A DNA stretch of 64,000 nt, taken from assembly GCF_003664585.1 (NCBI RefSeq), contig NZ_RCHI01000014.1, positions 1 through 64,000 of the forward strand, read 5' to 3'. Below, piece after piece: positions 26,040 through 35,060 of this stretch. The DNA is from Paenirhodobacter hankyongi. GTDB taxonomy: Bacteria; Pseudomonadota; Alphaproteobacteria; Rhodobacterales; Rhodobacteraceae. Positions within the stretch are counted from its first letter, which is position 1; every line of letters begins with the position of its first letter. The notes below the pieces were generated by a model. That model was not told the DNA's origin and searched no databases. It saw only the letters and a program-made list of their open reading frames with translations. The translations under genes were made by a program, and so were the position numbers.

Positions 26040-27125
26040 ATGAAAAGACGTGATTTCCTGCGCACGAGCGGGGCGCTGGCCGGGGCCGGGATGCTGTCCG
26101 GCCTGCCGTTTGCGGCGGCAGCCGCGACGTCGCTCAAGTTCGACAGCTACGTGACCGAGACCGCCGGCCCCTCGTGGATCGACCGCTGGTTCCTCGACGA
26201 GCTCGAAAAGCGTTCGGGCGGCGAGGTCAAGGTGCGCCGCTACTGGGCGGGCAGCCTGAACAAGGTGGGCGAGCATCTGGGCGCGGTGCGCGACGGCACC
26301 TCCGAGATGACGCTGATCTCGCCCGGCTACTATCAGGCCGAGGTGCCGGTGACGCGCGGGCTCGAATGGTATTTCCGGGTCGACCGGGCGGACACGCTGC
26401 AGCTCGTCTGCCGCGACGTCTATGAGCAGTTCGCGCCGCTGCGCCAGGAATGGGAAGAGCGGCACCGCTGCAAGGTGCTGTACTGGACGAACTGGAACTA
26501 TGCGCCGCTGGTGATGCGCGAGCCGATCACCTCGATCGAGGACATCAAGGGCAAGAAGATCCGCGGCTATGGCATCGCCACCGACGTGATCCAGCGCCTG
26601 GGCGGCGTTGCTGTGCCGATGGCGGCGGGCGAGGTCTATCAGGCGCTCGAACGCGGGGTGCTCGACGGGGTCTATGGTTTCGACTTCGTCACCGCCGTCG
26701 CCTACAAGCTGCACGAGATCGCGCCGAACTTCTATGACATCGGCGACGGCGCCCATGCGCCTGCGGTGACGGTGATGAACCGCGGCGTCTTCGAGGGGCT
26801 GTCGGCCGCGAACCAGCAGATCTGCACCGATCTGGCAAACGAGCTCTATGGCGGAAAGTTCACCGAGATCTATGACCGGGTGCTGACCGATTACGTGAAG
26901 AAGGCGCTGGCCGAGGGGGCAAGGCTGCAATCCCTGCCCGAGGCCGAGAAGGCGAAGGCGCGGGCGCTGGTGCAGCCGGCCGAGACACAGCAATGGGTCG
27001 ACACCGTCGCCACTCCGGCGGGCATCGACGGCGCCGCGATGCAGGCGCTGATCGACGCGGCGATCGCCAGGCACGCCCCCGCCGGCCGGCTGCGCCGCTC
27101 GGTCGAGATCGCGGCGGAGCTGTGA
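26040..27125 (+). CDS. TRAP transporter solute receptor, DctP family
   Basis: This is a 361-residue periplasmic receptor with a Tat-type leader (MKRRDFLRTSGALAGAG, then FAAAAATS). DctP family features include the KIRGYGIATD segment after the conserved Arg region, and YQALERGVLDGVYGF. TRAP receptors usually bind carboxylates, with the conserved Arg pairing with the substrate carboxyl group. A carboxylate substrate fits the adjacent acyl-CoA synthetase. GGGAGG precedes the ATG. Confidence 0.85.
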   Translation: MKRRDFLRTSGALAGAGMLSGLPFAAAAATSLKFDSYVTETAGPSWIDRWFLDELEKRSGGEVKVRRYWAGSLNKVGEHLGAVRDGTSEMTLISPGYYQAEVPVTRGLEWYFRVDRADTLQLVCRDVYEQFAPLRQEWEERHRCKVLYWTNWNYAPLVMREPITSIEDIKGKKIRGYGIATDVIQRLGGVAVPMAAGEVYQALERGVLDGVYGFDFVTAVAYKLHEIAPNFYDIGDGAHAPAVTVMNRGVFEGLSAANQQICTDLANELYGGKFTEIYDRVLTDYVKKALAEGARLQSLPEAEKAKARALVQPAETQQWVDTVATPAGIDGAAMQALIDAAIARHAPAGRLRRSVEIAAEL

Positions 27126-27641
27126 ATGGAGCGGCTGAACCGCGCGCTCGAGCGGGTCTCGCACGGGCTGACCTGGGTGGCGCTCGCCTTCCTCGGCTTC
27201 ATGATGGTGGCGATCACCGTCGATGTCGTCGCGCGCGCGCTGATCGGCAGCGCCGTGCCCGGGCTATTCGAGATGACCGAGATGTCGATGGTGATGGTGG
27301 TCTTCATGGGGCTCGGCGCGACGCTGGTCGATGACGGCCACATCCGCGTCACGCTGATGACCGACGCCCTGCCGCTGCATCTGTCGCGGGGGCTGGCGGC
27401 GCTGGGCTGGATATTGGCGGCGCTGACCTTCCTGCTGCTGGCCTGGCCCGCGACGCAGGAAGCCGCCTATTCCTTCTCGATCCGCGAGTTCCGCTGGGGC
27501 TATTTCCACGTGCCGGTCTGGTGGGCGAAGATCGCCACCGCCTTCGGCCTGTGGTTCGCGGCGCTGCAGGCGCTGGTCCACGCGGCGATGATCGCCACCG
27601 GCCGGATCGCTCCCGACCCGCGCGAGAGCGCCTCCCACTGA
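27126..27641 (+). CDS. TRAP transporter small permease, DctQ family
   Basis: This is a 171-residue membrane protein with four predicted helices (LTWVALAFLGFMMVAITVDV, then MVMVVFMGLGATLVDDGHI). It matches DctQ in size and topology. It starts directly after the dctP-like stop and is followed by the DctM gene. Confidence 0.85.
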   Translation: MERLNRALERVSHGLTWVALAFLGFMMVAITVDVVARALIGSAVPGLFEMTEMSMVMVVFMGLGATLVDDGHIRVTLMTDALPLHLSRGLAALGWILAALTFLLLAWPATQEAAYSFSIREFRWGYFHVPVWWAKIATAFGLWFAALQALVHAAMIATGRIAPDPRESASH

Positions 27642-27644
27642 GCC

Positions 27645-27667
27645 GGCGGACCGGTCTCCGGTCCGCC
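27645..27667 (+). other. Intercistronic 10-bp perfect hairpin
   Basis: GGCGGACCGG and CCGGTCCGCC form a perfect 10-bp stem with loop TCT between the dctQ- and dctM-like genes. A second GC-rich stem follows at about 27680-27705. Confidence 0.6.
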
Positions 27668-27724
27668 CCCCTCACCCGTCCCGCCCGCGCCATCCCGGCG
27701 CGGCGGGGTCGCATGGGACATGTC

Positions 27725-29035
27725 ATGGACATCACATTGATTACACTTCTGGCCGTCGGGCTGATCTTCGTGCTGCTGGCGATCGGCACGCCGGTCTTTG
27801 CCGCGCTGGCACTCTCGGGCGCCTTCGGCATCATCATGAGCGAGGATCTGTCCTTCCTGCTCAGCCGGCTGAAATCGCTGCCCTTCTCCTCGGCCGCGAA
27901 TTATTCGCTGACGGTCATCCCGCTGTTCATCCTGATGGGCGCCTTCGCGCATCAGGCGCAGGTCGGGCGACGGCTGTTCCATGTCGCGAACAAGTGGGTG
28001 GGGCATCTGCCGGGCGGGCTTGCCATGGCGGGGATCCTGACCTCGGCGGGCTTTGCCGCGACCTCGGGCTCGTCCGTCGCCACCGCGGCGACGGTGGGCG
28101 CCGTCGCCATCCCCGAGATGAAGCGCGCGGGCTATGACCCCCGCCTTGCCGCGGGCTCCGTCGCGGCGGGGGGCGTGCTGGGCGTGCTGATCCCGCCCTC
28201 GGTGCTGCTGATCTTCTATGCCGCGCTGACCGAGGTCTCGGCCGGCAAGATGCTGATCGCGGGCTTCGTGCCGGGCATCCTGACGACGATCGTCTTCATG
28301 GCAGGCACGGCGATCGTGGCGCGCCACAACATCGCCGCGCGCAGCCCGCGCGCCGGCTGGGGCGAGCGGCTGCGCGCCACCGGTCAGGCCTGGCAGGTGC
28401 TGGTGCTGTTCCTGATCGTGCTCGGCGGGATCTATCTCGGCCTCGTCACCCCGACCGAGGCGGGGGCGATCGGTGCGCTTGCGGCCTTCCTGATGCTGGT
28501 GCTCTCGCGCGAGGGGCGCCGGGGGCTGGGCGGACGGCTGCAGGAAAGCTTCCGCTCGACCACCACGACCACGGTGATGGTGCTGTTCACGATGATCGGG
28601 GCGGGCATCTTCAGCTATTTCCTGACCCTCGCCCAGGTGCCGCAGGCGGTGGCCGAGGCGATCGTCGGCAGCGGCGTGCCGCCGCTTCTGGTCGTGGGCA
28701 TCCTGCTGCTGCTTTACATCCCGCTTGGCATGTTCCTCGATGCCTTCTCGATGATGGTCATCACCCTGCCGATCATGTTCCCGACGGTGACCGGGCTCGG
28801 CTTCGATCCGATCTGGTTCGGCATCCTGTGCGTGAAGATGTGCGAGATCGGCCTCATCACCCCGCCGGTCGGGCTGAACTGCTTCGTCATCGCCGGCATC
28901 GACCGTGACACGCCGCTGTCGGACGTGTTCCGCGGCGCGCTGTGGTTCATCGCGATGGAGATGGTGACGGTGCTGATCCTGTTCTTCATCCCGGTCATCA
29001 CCACCTGGCTGCCCGACACGATGATGGGGAGGTAA
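27725..29035 (+). CDS. TRAP transporter large permease, DctM family
   Basis: This is a 436-residue membrane protein with about 12 helices. Conserved parts are SLTVIPLFILMGAFA, GFAATSGSSVATAATVGAVA, GVLGVLIPPSVLLIFYA and PPVGLNCFVIAG, all typical of DctM. It is the ion-coupled transport subunit. ATG 27725 is chosen; an in-frame ATG at 27713 would add MGHV. The frame is open further upstream within dctQ but without support. Confidence 0.85.
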   Translation: MDITLITLLAVGLIFVLLAIGTPVFAALALSGAFGIIMSEDLSFLLSRLKSLPFSSAANYSLTVIPLFILMGAFAHQAQVGRRLFHVANKWVGHLPGGLAMAGILTSAGFAATSGSSVATAATVGAVAIPEMKRAGYDPRLAAGSVAAGGVLGVLIPPSVLLIFYAALTEVSAGKMLIAGFVPGILTTIVFMAGTAIVARHNIAARSPRAGWGERLRATGQAWQVLVLFLIVLGGIYLGLVTPTEAGAIGALAAFLMLVLSREGRRGLGGRLQESFRSTTTTTVMVLFTMIGAGIFSYFLTLAQVPQAVAEAIVGSGVPPLLVVGILLLLYIPLGMFLDAFSMMVITLPIMFPTVTGLGFDPIWFGILCVKMCEIGLITPPVGLNCFVIAGIDRDTPLSDVFRGALWFIAMEMVTVLILFFIPVITTWLPDTMMGR

Positions 29036-29038
29036 GAG

Positions 29039-29815
29039 ATGGGCAATCGGCAAGAGGTGGCCCTGCTGACCGGCGCGGGCTCGGGCATCGGTCGCGCCGC
29101 GGCGCTGGAACTGGCCCGGCGGGGGGTGGCGATCGCGGTGACCGACCTGCGGGCAGAGGCGGCGCAGGCCGTCGCCGCCGAGATCCGCGCGCAGGGCGGC
29201 GTGGCGGTCGGGCTGGCGCTCGACGTCGCCGACCCGGCGGCGATCGAGGCGGCCTTCGACCGTGCCGAGGCAGAGCTTGGCGGCATCGACATTCTCGTCA
29301 ACAGCGCCGGGCTGCTGATCGTCGAGCCGCTGCTCGGCTTTGCGCCGGAAAGCTGGCACAAGGTGATGGCGGTCAACGTCACCGGCACCTTCCTGTGCAG
29401 CCAGCGCGCCGGGCGCGGCATGGCGGCGCGCGGCCATGGCCGGATCGTCAACATCGCCTCGATCTCGGGGATGCGGGCCGGGGTCGGGCGCGCGGCCTAT
29501 GGCACCTCGAAGGCGGCGATCATCGGCCTCACGCGGCAGCTTGCGCTGGAACTCGGCCCGCTCGGCGTGACCGCGAACGCGATCGCGCCCGGGGTGATCG
29601 AGACGCCGATGACCATGGGCGCCTACAGCGAGGAGACCTGGGCTCGGGTGCTCGACATGGTGCCGGCGCGGCGCCGTGGCCTGCCCGCCGACATCGCCGA
29701 GGCGGTGGCCTATCTCGCCTCGGCGGGGGCTGGCTATGTCAACGGCGTCGTGCTGACCGTCGACGGCGGCTACATGGCCGCGGGGATGACGCAGACCGGC
29801 GCGCTCAGGGTCTGA
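29039..29815 (+). CDS. SDR-family oxidoreductase
   Basis: This is a 258-residue classical short-chain dehydrogenase/reductase with TGAGSGIGRAAA (cofactor loop, 11-22), an acidic D after the second strand (NAD preference likely), LVNSAG, the catalytic Ser in NIASISG and YGTSK. It starts 4 bp after the dctM stop as the last gene of the operon. The substrate is unknown; a hydroxy acid or alcohol linked to the imported compound is plausible. Its 3' end overlaps the convergent hydrolase gene by 11 bp. Confidence 0.85.
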   Translation: MGNRQEVALLTGAGSGIGRAAALELARRGVAIAVTDLRAEAAQAVAAEIRAQGGVAVGLALDVADPAAIEAAFDRAEAELGGIDILVNSAGLLIVEPLLGFAPESWHKVMAVNVTGTFLCSQRAGRGMAARGHGRIVNIASISGMRAGVGRAAYGTSKAAIIGLTRQLALELGPLGVTANAIAPGVIETPMTMGAYSEETWARVLDMVPARRRGLPADIAEAVAYLASAGAGYVNGVVLTVDGGYMAAGMTQTGALRV

Positions 29816-31547
29816 GGCCGCCGTCCAGCACCAGCGGCAGGTAGTGGTGTGGCAGGCGCATGGTGACCAGATCCTTGCGCCGCACCACGGTCGAGGGATA
29901 GGGCGTGTCGGCATTCGTCAGGTCGATCGCCAGCGTCGCCAGCCCCTCGCCCTCGAGGATCGCGCTTTCCTGCCGCGGGAAGGCGAAGGTGTCGGCGCCG
30001 AAGATGCCGCTCGCCCCCGGGTTTCCGGCGCCCGGCACATTCGCGAAGACCAGATGCAGGTTGTTCTCGCCGCTGCGGGTGCGCAGCGCGTGCCAGTGCC
30101 AGGGATCGGCCGCCTTCGGGATCGGGAAGTTGTGCGGGATCGCGGTGCCGGCATGGGCGCCGGTGAAGCCGGGCGGCAGCGCGGCGGGGCAGGCGACGAT
30201 GTCGCAGCCTGCAAGCGCCAGCACCCGCACGCTTTCGGGCAGCAGCGCATCGGTGCCGGTGAGCAGCCCGAGCCGGCCGAAGGGCAGATCGAACACCGCC
30301 CAGTCATCGCCTGCCGTGGCCCATGAAAGATCCGCCTGCGAAAGGTGGATCTTGCGATAGACCCCCACCCGTCCCTCGGGGCCGGCCAGCACCACCGCGT
30401 TGTAAAGCCGCGTGCCCGCCCGCTCGGCAAAGCCCGCGACGATGTGCAGCCGGTGCCGCATCGCGATCCGGGTGAAGCGGTCGATCAGCGCGCCCTCGAC
30501 GGGTTCGGCGCGTGCCGCCGGGTCGCGGGGGCCGGTCAGCGCAAGCTCGGGCAGCACCAGCAGCGCCGCCCCCGCGGCCTGCGCCTCGGCGGCGAAGGCC
30601 TCGATGCGGGCAAGGTTCGCGGCGCTGTCGTCACCGGGGGCGAATTGCGCGACGGCAAGCGTCGAGGCCCCGGCCCCGGGCAGCGGCTGATAGCCGTAAA
30701 GCCGGAAGTAATCGAGGGAGTTCCACGTGAAACTGTTCGTCATCAGCGTCTTGTAGAGCGCCGGGCGGCGCATCTCGAAGACCGGCTCGCCCAGCACCCG
30801 GCCGACACGGGCGCGGGCCGGGTCGATCAGGCCGGTGACGATCGCGTCGCCGGCATCGACCTGCGCCTCGACGCGGCCATCGGGGCCGATGATGCAGCTG
30901 CCGCCCGAGAACTGCACCGTGCGCTCGAGCCCCCAGCGGTTCGCCTCGACCACATAGCAGCCGTTCTCGAAGGCGCGGGTGATCCAGTAGGGCGCGGGGG
31001 TGCGCTCGGCCAGCCAGTTCGAGATGTGGCAGATCACGTCGGCGCCGGCGAGGGTTTCAAGCCGCACCGTCTCGAAGAAATGCAGGTCCATGCAGATCAG
31101 GATCGCGATCCGCCCGATCGGCGTGTCGAAGACCTGATGCGCGATGTCGCCCGAGGCCGCCCATTTCGGTTCCGAGATATAGGGGTGTGACTTGCGGTGC
31201 GTGCCGATCACCCCCTCGGGCCCGATCAGCGCGGCGCTGTTGTAATAGAGGTCGGTGACCGGATCGACCTCGGGCATCCCCACGACGATATAGCAATCAT
31301 GCGCCGCGGCGATCTCGCGGAAGCGTTCGGTCGTCGGGCCGGGGATGGTCTCGACCTCCGAGGCGACCTCGGCGCGGTCGTACCAGCAATAGCCGGTCGT
31401 TCCCATCTCGGGCGTCACGATCAGCCGGGCGCCGTCCTGTGCCGCCTCGCTGCACATCCGGGCAAGCGCGGCGATGTTCGCCTCCTTCGCGAACATCGTC
31501 GGTTCGAACTGGATCGAGGCGACCTTGAAGGGGGCTGGCGCGGGCAT
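29805..31547 (-). CDS. Tandem nitrilase-family C-N hydrolase
   Basis: This is a 580-residue protein with two CN_hydrolase domains. Domain 1 (about 5-285) keeps the full catalytic triad: E47 (VTPEMGTTG), K119 (THRKSHPY) and C152 (ILICMDLHF). Domain 2 (about 293-575) keeps E334 (VLPELALTG) and K399 (VYRKIHL), but the nucleophile position reads GLLTGTDALLPE with Gly431 in place of Cys. Domain 1 should be active and domain 2 not. The family acts on amides, carbamoyl compounds or nitriles. ATG 31547 is chosen; the longer frame upstream lacks similarity. It is divergent from the amide-type ABC importer, so an amide substrate is likely. Confidence 0.8.
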   Translation of the reverse strand: MPAPAPFKVASIQFEPTMFAKEANIAALARMCSEAAQDGARLIVTPEMGTTGYCWYDRAEVASEVETIPGPTTERFREIAAAHDCYIVVGMPEVDPVTDLYYNSAALIGPEGVIGTHRKSHPYISEPKWAASGDIAHQVFDTPIGRIAILICMDLHFFETVRLETLAGADVICHISNWLAERTPAPYWITRAFENGCYVVEANRWGLERTVQFSGGSCIIGPDGRVEAQVDAGDAIVTGLIDPARARVGRVLGEPVFEMRRPALYKTLMTNSFTWNSLDYFRLYGYQPLPGAGASTLAVAQFAPGDDSAANLARIEAFAAEAQAAGAALLVLPELALTGPRDPAARAEPVEGALIDRFTRIAMRHRLHIVAGFAERAGTRLYNAVVLAGPEGRVGVYRKIHLSQADLSWATAGDDWAVFDLPFGRLGLLTGTDALLPESVRVLALAGCDIVACPAALPPGFTGAHAGTAIPHNFPIPKAADPWHWHALRTRSGENNLHLVFANVPGAGNPGASGIFGADTFAFPRQESAILEGEGLATLAIDLTNADTPYPSTVVRRKDLVTMRLPHHYLPLVLDGGLRP

Positions 31548-31894
31548 GGCGGATCTCCGAAAGCTGGGGCTCCGGCCGGAGAGCTCCGTGAGGGATGGGG
31601 CCGGATTCCTGAAAAATATTGAAACGGAAAGTATCTCGACGCAAGAGGCAAATCTGTGCTGCCGCATCCCCGTGGCGGGCAGAGTCCTGACCGATCCGAC
31701 CCGTTTCCGGCGGATTCGGCAGGGATTCGAGGGCATTTCGGCAGATTGGCGATGCGAAACCAGCCATCAGCCCCCGGATTCAGGTCAAATATTGGGCGAA
31801 ATCCATAAATCCCGCCAATTATCATCTTTCGATATTTGATAATTCAATGAATCTGCCTTTGATCGAGCATCCGTTTCCAACAGGGGCTCTCGAA
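31548..31894. other. Divergent control region with AT-rich dyad
   Basis: This 347-bp gap separates the hydrolase gene and the amide-type ABC operon. I see no gene. The last 100 bp are AT-rich, unusual for this window, and carry a perfect dyad at 31817-31844. An in-frame ATG at 31847 upstream of the chosen importer start lies next to this dyad. Confidence 0.5.
31817..31844. promoter_or_regulatory. Operator-like dyad upstream of amide importer
   Basis: AATTATCA and TGATAATT form a perfect 8-bp inverted repeat with a 12-bp spacer, in an AT-rich patch 51 bp before the binding-protein start. It is probably a regulator site. Confidence 0.5.
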
Positions 31895-33130
31895 ATGACC
31901 AAGCTCAGCCGACGCAACTTCCTCTACACGACGGGCGCCGCAGCGGCCGCGACGCTTGCCTCGCCGCTCGTGGCCCGCGCGGGCACCGACACGATCAAGG
32001 TCGGCGGTCTGCACGACCTCTCGGGGGCGCTCGATTCCACCGGTGTGCCGATGAACCAGGTGTTCCAGCTCGCGATCAAGGAGATCAACGACGCGGGCGG
32101 GCTCCTGGGCAAGCAGGTCGAGGCGGTGATCTACGACCCGCAGTCGAACATGTCGCTCTATTCGCAATACGCGACCCAGCTCGCGCTGAAGGACAAGGTC
32201 GACGTGGTCATGGGCGGCATCACCTCGGCCAGCCGCGAGACGATCCGGCCGATCTTCCACCGCTACAACACCTTCTACTTCTACAACACGCAGTATGAAG
32301 GCGGCGTGTGCGACCGCAACGAGATCACGCTGGGCACCACCCCCGCGCAGACGGTCAAGCGCGTCATCCCCTATGCGATGAACCTCTACGGCAAGAAGGT
32401 CTATACCGTCGCCGCCGACTACAACTATGGCCACATCACCGCGGCCTGGGTGAAGCGCTATGTCGAGGAGAACGGCGGCGAGGTGATCGCGACCGAGTTC
32501 TTCCCGCTCGACGTGGCACAGTTCGGCTCGACGATCTCGAAGATCCAGGGCGCGAAGCCCGATTTCGTGCTCTCGGCGATGGTCGGCACCTCGCATCTCG
32601 GCTTCTATCGCCAGTGGGCGGCGGCCGGGATGAAGAGCCAGATCCCGATCGTCTCCACCGTCTACGGCGCCGGCGGCACCGAGCAGGTGATCCTGACGCA
32701 TGAGGAATCGGACGGCATCATCGCCTCGTTCGGCTATTTCGAGGCCATCGACAACCCGACCAACAAGGCCTTCCTCGAGAAGGTCGCGCAGGAATACCCG
32801 GACAAGAAATGGGTGATGTCGGAGATTTCCGAAGTCACCTACGAGGGCATGAAGATCTGGGCCGACGCGGTCAAGGAAGCCGGCTCGACCAAGCGCGACG
32901 CGCTGCTCGAGGTGCTGACCTCGGGCAAGACCTACGACATGCCGGCGGGCAAGGTGAAGATCGACCCCAAGACCCAGCATGCGGTGCGCGACGTCTATAT
33001 CGCCACCTGCAAGGACGGCGTCTTCGGCATCAACGAGACCTTCCCGGATTCGCAGCCCGAAGACACCCAGATGGTGTGCGACCTGATCAAGGATCCGAAG
33101 TCGAACACCCAGTACGAAATCAGCCTGTAA
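31895..33130 (+). CDS. Amide/urea-type ABC substrate-binding protein
   Basis: This is a 411-residue periplasmic binding protein of the AmiC/FmdD/UrtA group with a Tat-type leader (SRRNFLYTTGAAAAATL, then VARA). Mature features include IKVGGLHDLSGALDSTG, GGLLGKQVEAVIYDPQSN, TQYEGGVCDRNEI and TYEGMKIWADAVKEAG. Members of this group bind short-chain amides, urea or branched amino acids. The amidase and urease genes downstream favour amides or urea. ATG 31895 is chosen, with AGGGG upstream and the leader starting properly; ATG 31847 would add 16 residues. Confidence 0.85.
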   Translation: MTKLSRRNFLYTTGAAAAATLASPLVARAGTDTIKVGGLHDLSGALDSTGVPMNQVFQLAIKEINDAGGLLGKQVEAVIYDPQSNMSLYSQYATQLALKDKVDVVMGGITSASRETIRPIFHRYNTFYFYNTQYEGGVCDRNEITLGTTPAQTVKRVIPYAMNLYGKKVYTVAADYNYGHITAAWVKRYVEENGGEVIATEFFPLDVAQFGSTISKIQGAKPDFVLSAMVGTSHLGFYRQWAAAGMKSQIPIVSTVYGAGGTEQVILTHEESDGIIASFGYFEAIDNPTNKAFLEKVAQEYPDKKWVMSEISEVTYEGMKIWADAVKEAGSTKRDALLEVLTSGKTYDMPAGKVKIDPKTQHAVRDVYIATCKDGVFGINETFPDSQPEDTQMVCDLIKDPKSNTQYEISL

Positions 33131-33151
33131 GCTGAAAGGCGGAGCACCGAC

Positions 33152-34018
33152 ATGGATTACACACTCGTTGTCGCGCTCGAGATGATCCGGGCCATCGCCT
33201 GGCTCGTGCTGCTGGCCTCGGGCCTTGCGATCATCTTCGGCATGATGCGCATCATCAACTTCGCCCATGGCGAGTTCCTGATGCTGGGCGGCTATACCGT
33301 CGTCATCTCGACCAATGCCGGCGTCAACGAGTGGGTGTCCATCCTGATCCTCGCTCCCGTCGTGGTGGGGGTGTTCGGCATCATCGTGGAGCGGCTGGTG
33401 ATCCAGCGGCTCTACGGGCGCATCCTCGACAGCCTGCTGGCCACCTGGGGGCTGTCGATGCTGATGATGGGCGGCGTCACGATGATCTTCGGCAATACCG
33501 TGCAGGGGGTCTCGACGCCGTTCGGCGGCATGAAGATCGGCGCCTATCAGGTGCCGATCTACAACTTCGTGCTGATCGGCTTTGCCGTGCTGGTGCTGGT
33601 GGCGATCTGGTGCGTGCTGAAATTCACCAAGGCCGGTCTGATCGCCCGCGCCACGATGCAGAACGCCGACATGGCCGAGGCGCTCGGCATCCGCACCCGC
33701 TGGGTCTACATGACCACCTTCGGCATCGGCTCGGCGATCACCGGGCTCGCGGGCGGGCTGCTCGCCCCGGTCACCGGCGTGGTGCCGACGATGGGGATGA
33801 ACCTGGTGGGGCAAAGCTTCATCACCGTCATCACCGGCGGCGCCTCGGTGATCGCGGGCACGCTGTCCTCGGCGACGCTGCTCGGCACGATCAGCCAGGG
33901 CGTCACCTTCCTGACCGGCCCCGTCTATGGCGATGCGGCGCTTCTGGTCACCGCGCTCGTCCTGCTGCGCCTGCTGCCGCAAGGCATCACCGGCCGCATC
34001 TTCAAACGTTCCCTCTGA
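33152..34018 (+). CDS. ABC permease, LivH/UrtB type
   Basis: This is a 288-residue membrane permease of the branched-chain amino acid/urea type. It has IIFGMMRIINFAHGEFLMLGGY, LLATWGLSMLMMGGVTMIFG and the EAA-like ATMQNADMAEALGIRT loop. It pairs with the next permease gene. GGAG lies just before the ATG. Confidence 0.85.
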   Translation: MDYTLVVALEMIRAIAWLVLLASGLAIIFGMMRIINFAHGEFLMLGGYTVVISTNAGVNEWVSILILAPVVVGVFGIIVERLVIQRLYGRILDSLLATWGLSMLMMGGVTMIFGNTVQGVSTPFGGMKIGAYQVPIYNFVLIGFAVLVLVAIWCVLKFTKAGLIARATMQNADMAEALGIRTRWVYMTTFGIGSAITGLAGGLLAPVTGVVPTMGMNLVGQSFITVITGGASVIAGTLSSATLLGTISQGVTFLTGPVYGDAALLVTALVLLRLLPQGITGRIFKRSL

Positions 34019-34031
34019 GGAGACCCAGCAG

Positions 34032-35060
34032 ATGGAGAAATCCGTACTCCGGGACCCCGGCTTCTACGTGATGGTCGCGATCGGCCTTGCGGCGATGCTG
34101 ATCCTGCCGGTGGTGCTCGACATGTTCACCATCATGCAGATCACCCAATATGTGGTGCTGGCCGTGTTCGCGCTGTCGCTCGGCTACATCTGGGGTTTCG
34201 GCGGCATCCTGAGCTTCGGTCAGGCCGCCTTCTTCGGGCTCGGCGCCTATACCTTCGCCGTCGCCGCGATCAACATCGGCGAGACCACCATTCCGCTGAT
34301 CCTCGCCTTTGCGATCCCTTGCCTGTTCGGTGCGGCGCTGGGCTATTTCATCTTCTACGGCCGGCTGTCGGACGTTTACCTCGGCGTCGTCACGATGGTG
34401 GTCACGCTGCTGTTCTGGAAACTCGCGAACCACACCGCCGGCCCCGAATACGCGATCGGCGAGGCGCGGCTTGGCGGCTTCAACGGCATCCCCTCGATCC
34501 CGGTGATGAACATCCCGGGCGAGCCCGAGGCGATGCTCGATCCGGTGCAGATGTTCCAGGTCTTCATGGGCTTCCTGATCGTCGTCTATATCGTGCTGCG
34601 GCTGCTGATCGCCTCGGACTTCGGTCGCGTCTCGATCGGCATTCGCGAGAACGAGACCCGCGCCTCGCTGCTCGGCTATGACGTGCGGCGCCACAAGCTG
34701 GTGGTCTTTGCCATCGGCTCGGGCATCGCCGGGCTCGCCGGCGCGATGTGGGCCACCTATCAGGCGTTCATCGACCCCAACGCCTTCTCGATGGAGATGT
34801 CGGCCAAGGCACTGGTCTGGGTGATGGCGGGCGGCGTCGGCACGCTGGTCGGCCCGATCATCGGGGTGATCCTGTTGCAATGGCTGACGCTCAAGCTCGG
34901 CACGATGGAACTGCTGAACAGCCTCGCCGTCCTTGGCGCGATCATGATGGTGCTGGTGCTGGCCCTGCCCAAGGGCATCGTGCCGACGCTGCGCAAGCTG
35001 ATCGTCGATGGCTGGACCCTGGCGCGGCGGAAGAAGACCGGAGGCAAGGCCGATGAGTGA
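34032..35060 (+). CDS. ABC permease, LivM/UrtC type
   Basis: This is a 342-residue permease with YIWGFGGILSFGQAAFFGLG, SDVYLGVVTMVVTLLFWKLA and the loop GIRENETRASLLGYDVRRHK, all typical of LivM and UrtC. ATG 34032 follows GAGGAG and gives a proper N-terminus; the open frame upstream lies within the preceding gene. It overlaps the next ATPase gene by 8 bp. Confidence 0.85.
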   Translation: MEKSVLRDPGFYVMVAIGLAAMLILPVVLDMFTIMQITQYVVLAVFALSLGYIWGFGGILSFGQAAFFGLGAYTFAVAAINIGETTIPLILAFAIPCLFGAALGYFIFYGRLSDVYLGVVTMVVTLLFWKLANHTAGPEYAIGEARLGGFNGIPSIPVMNIPGEPEAMLDPVQMFQVFMGFLIVVYIVLRLLIASDFGRVSIGIRENETRASLLGYDVRRHKLVVFAIGSGIAGLAGAMWATYQAFIDPNAFSMEMSAKALVWVMAGGVGTLVGPIIGVILLQWLTLKLGTMELLNSLAVLGAIMMVLVLALPKGIVPTLRKLIVDGWTLARRKKTGGKADE

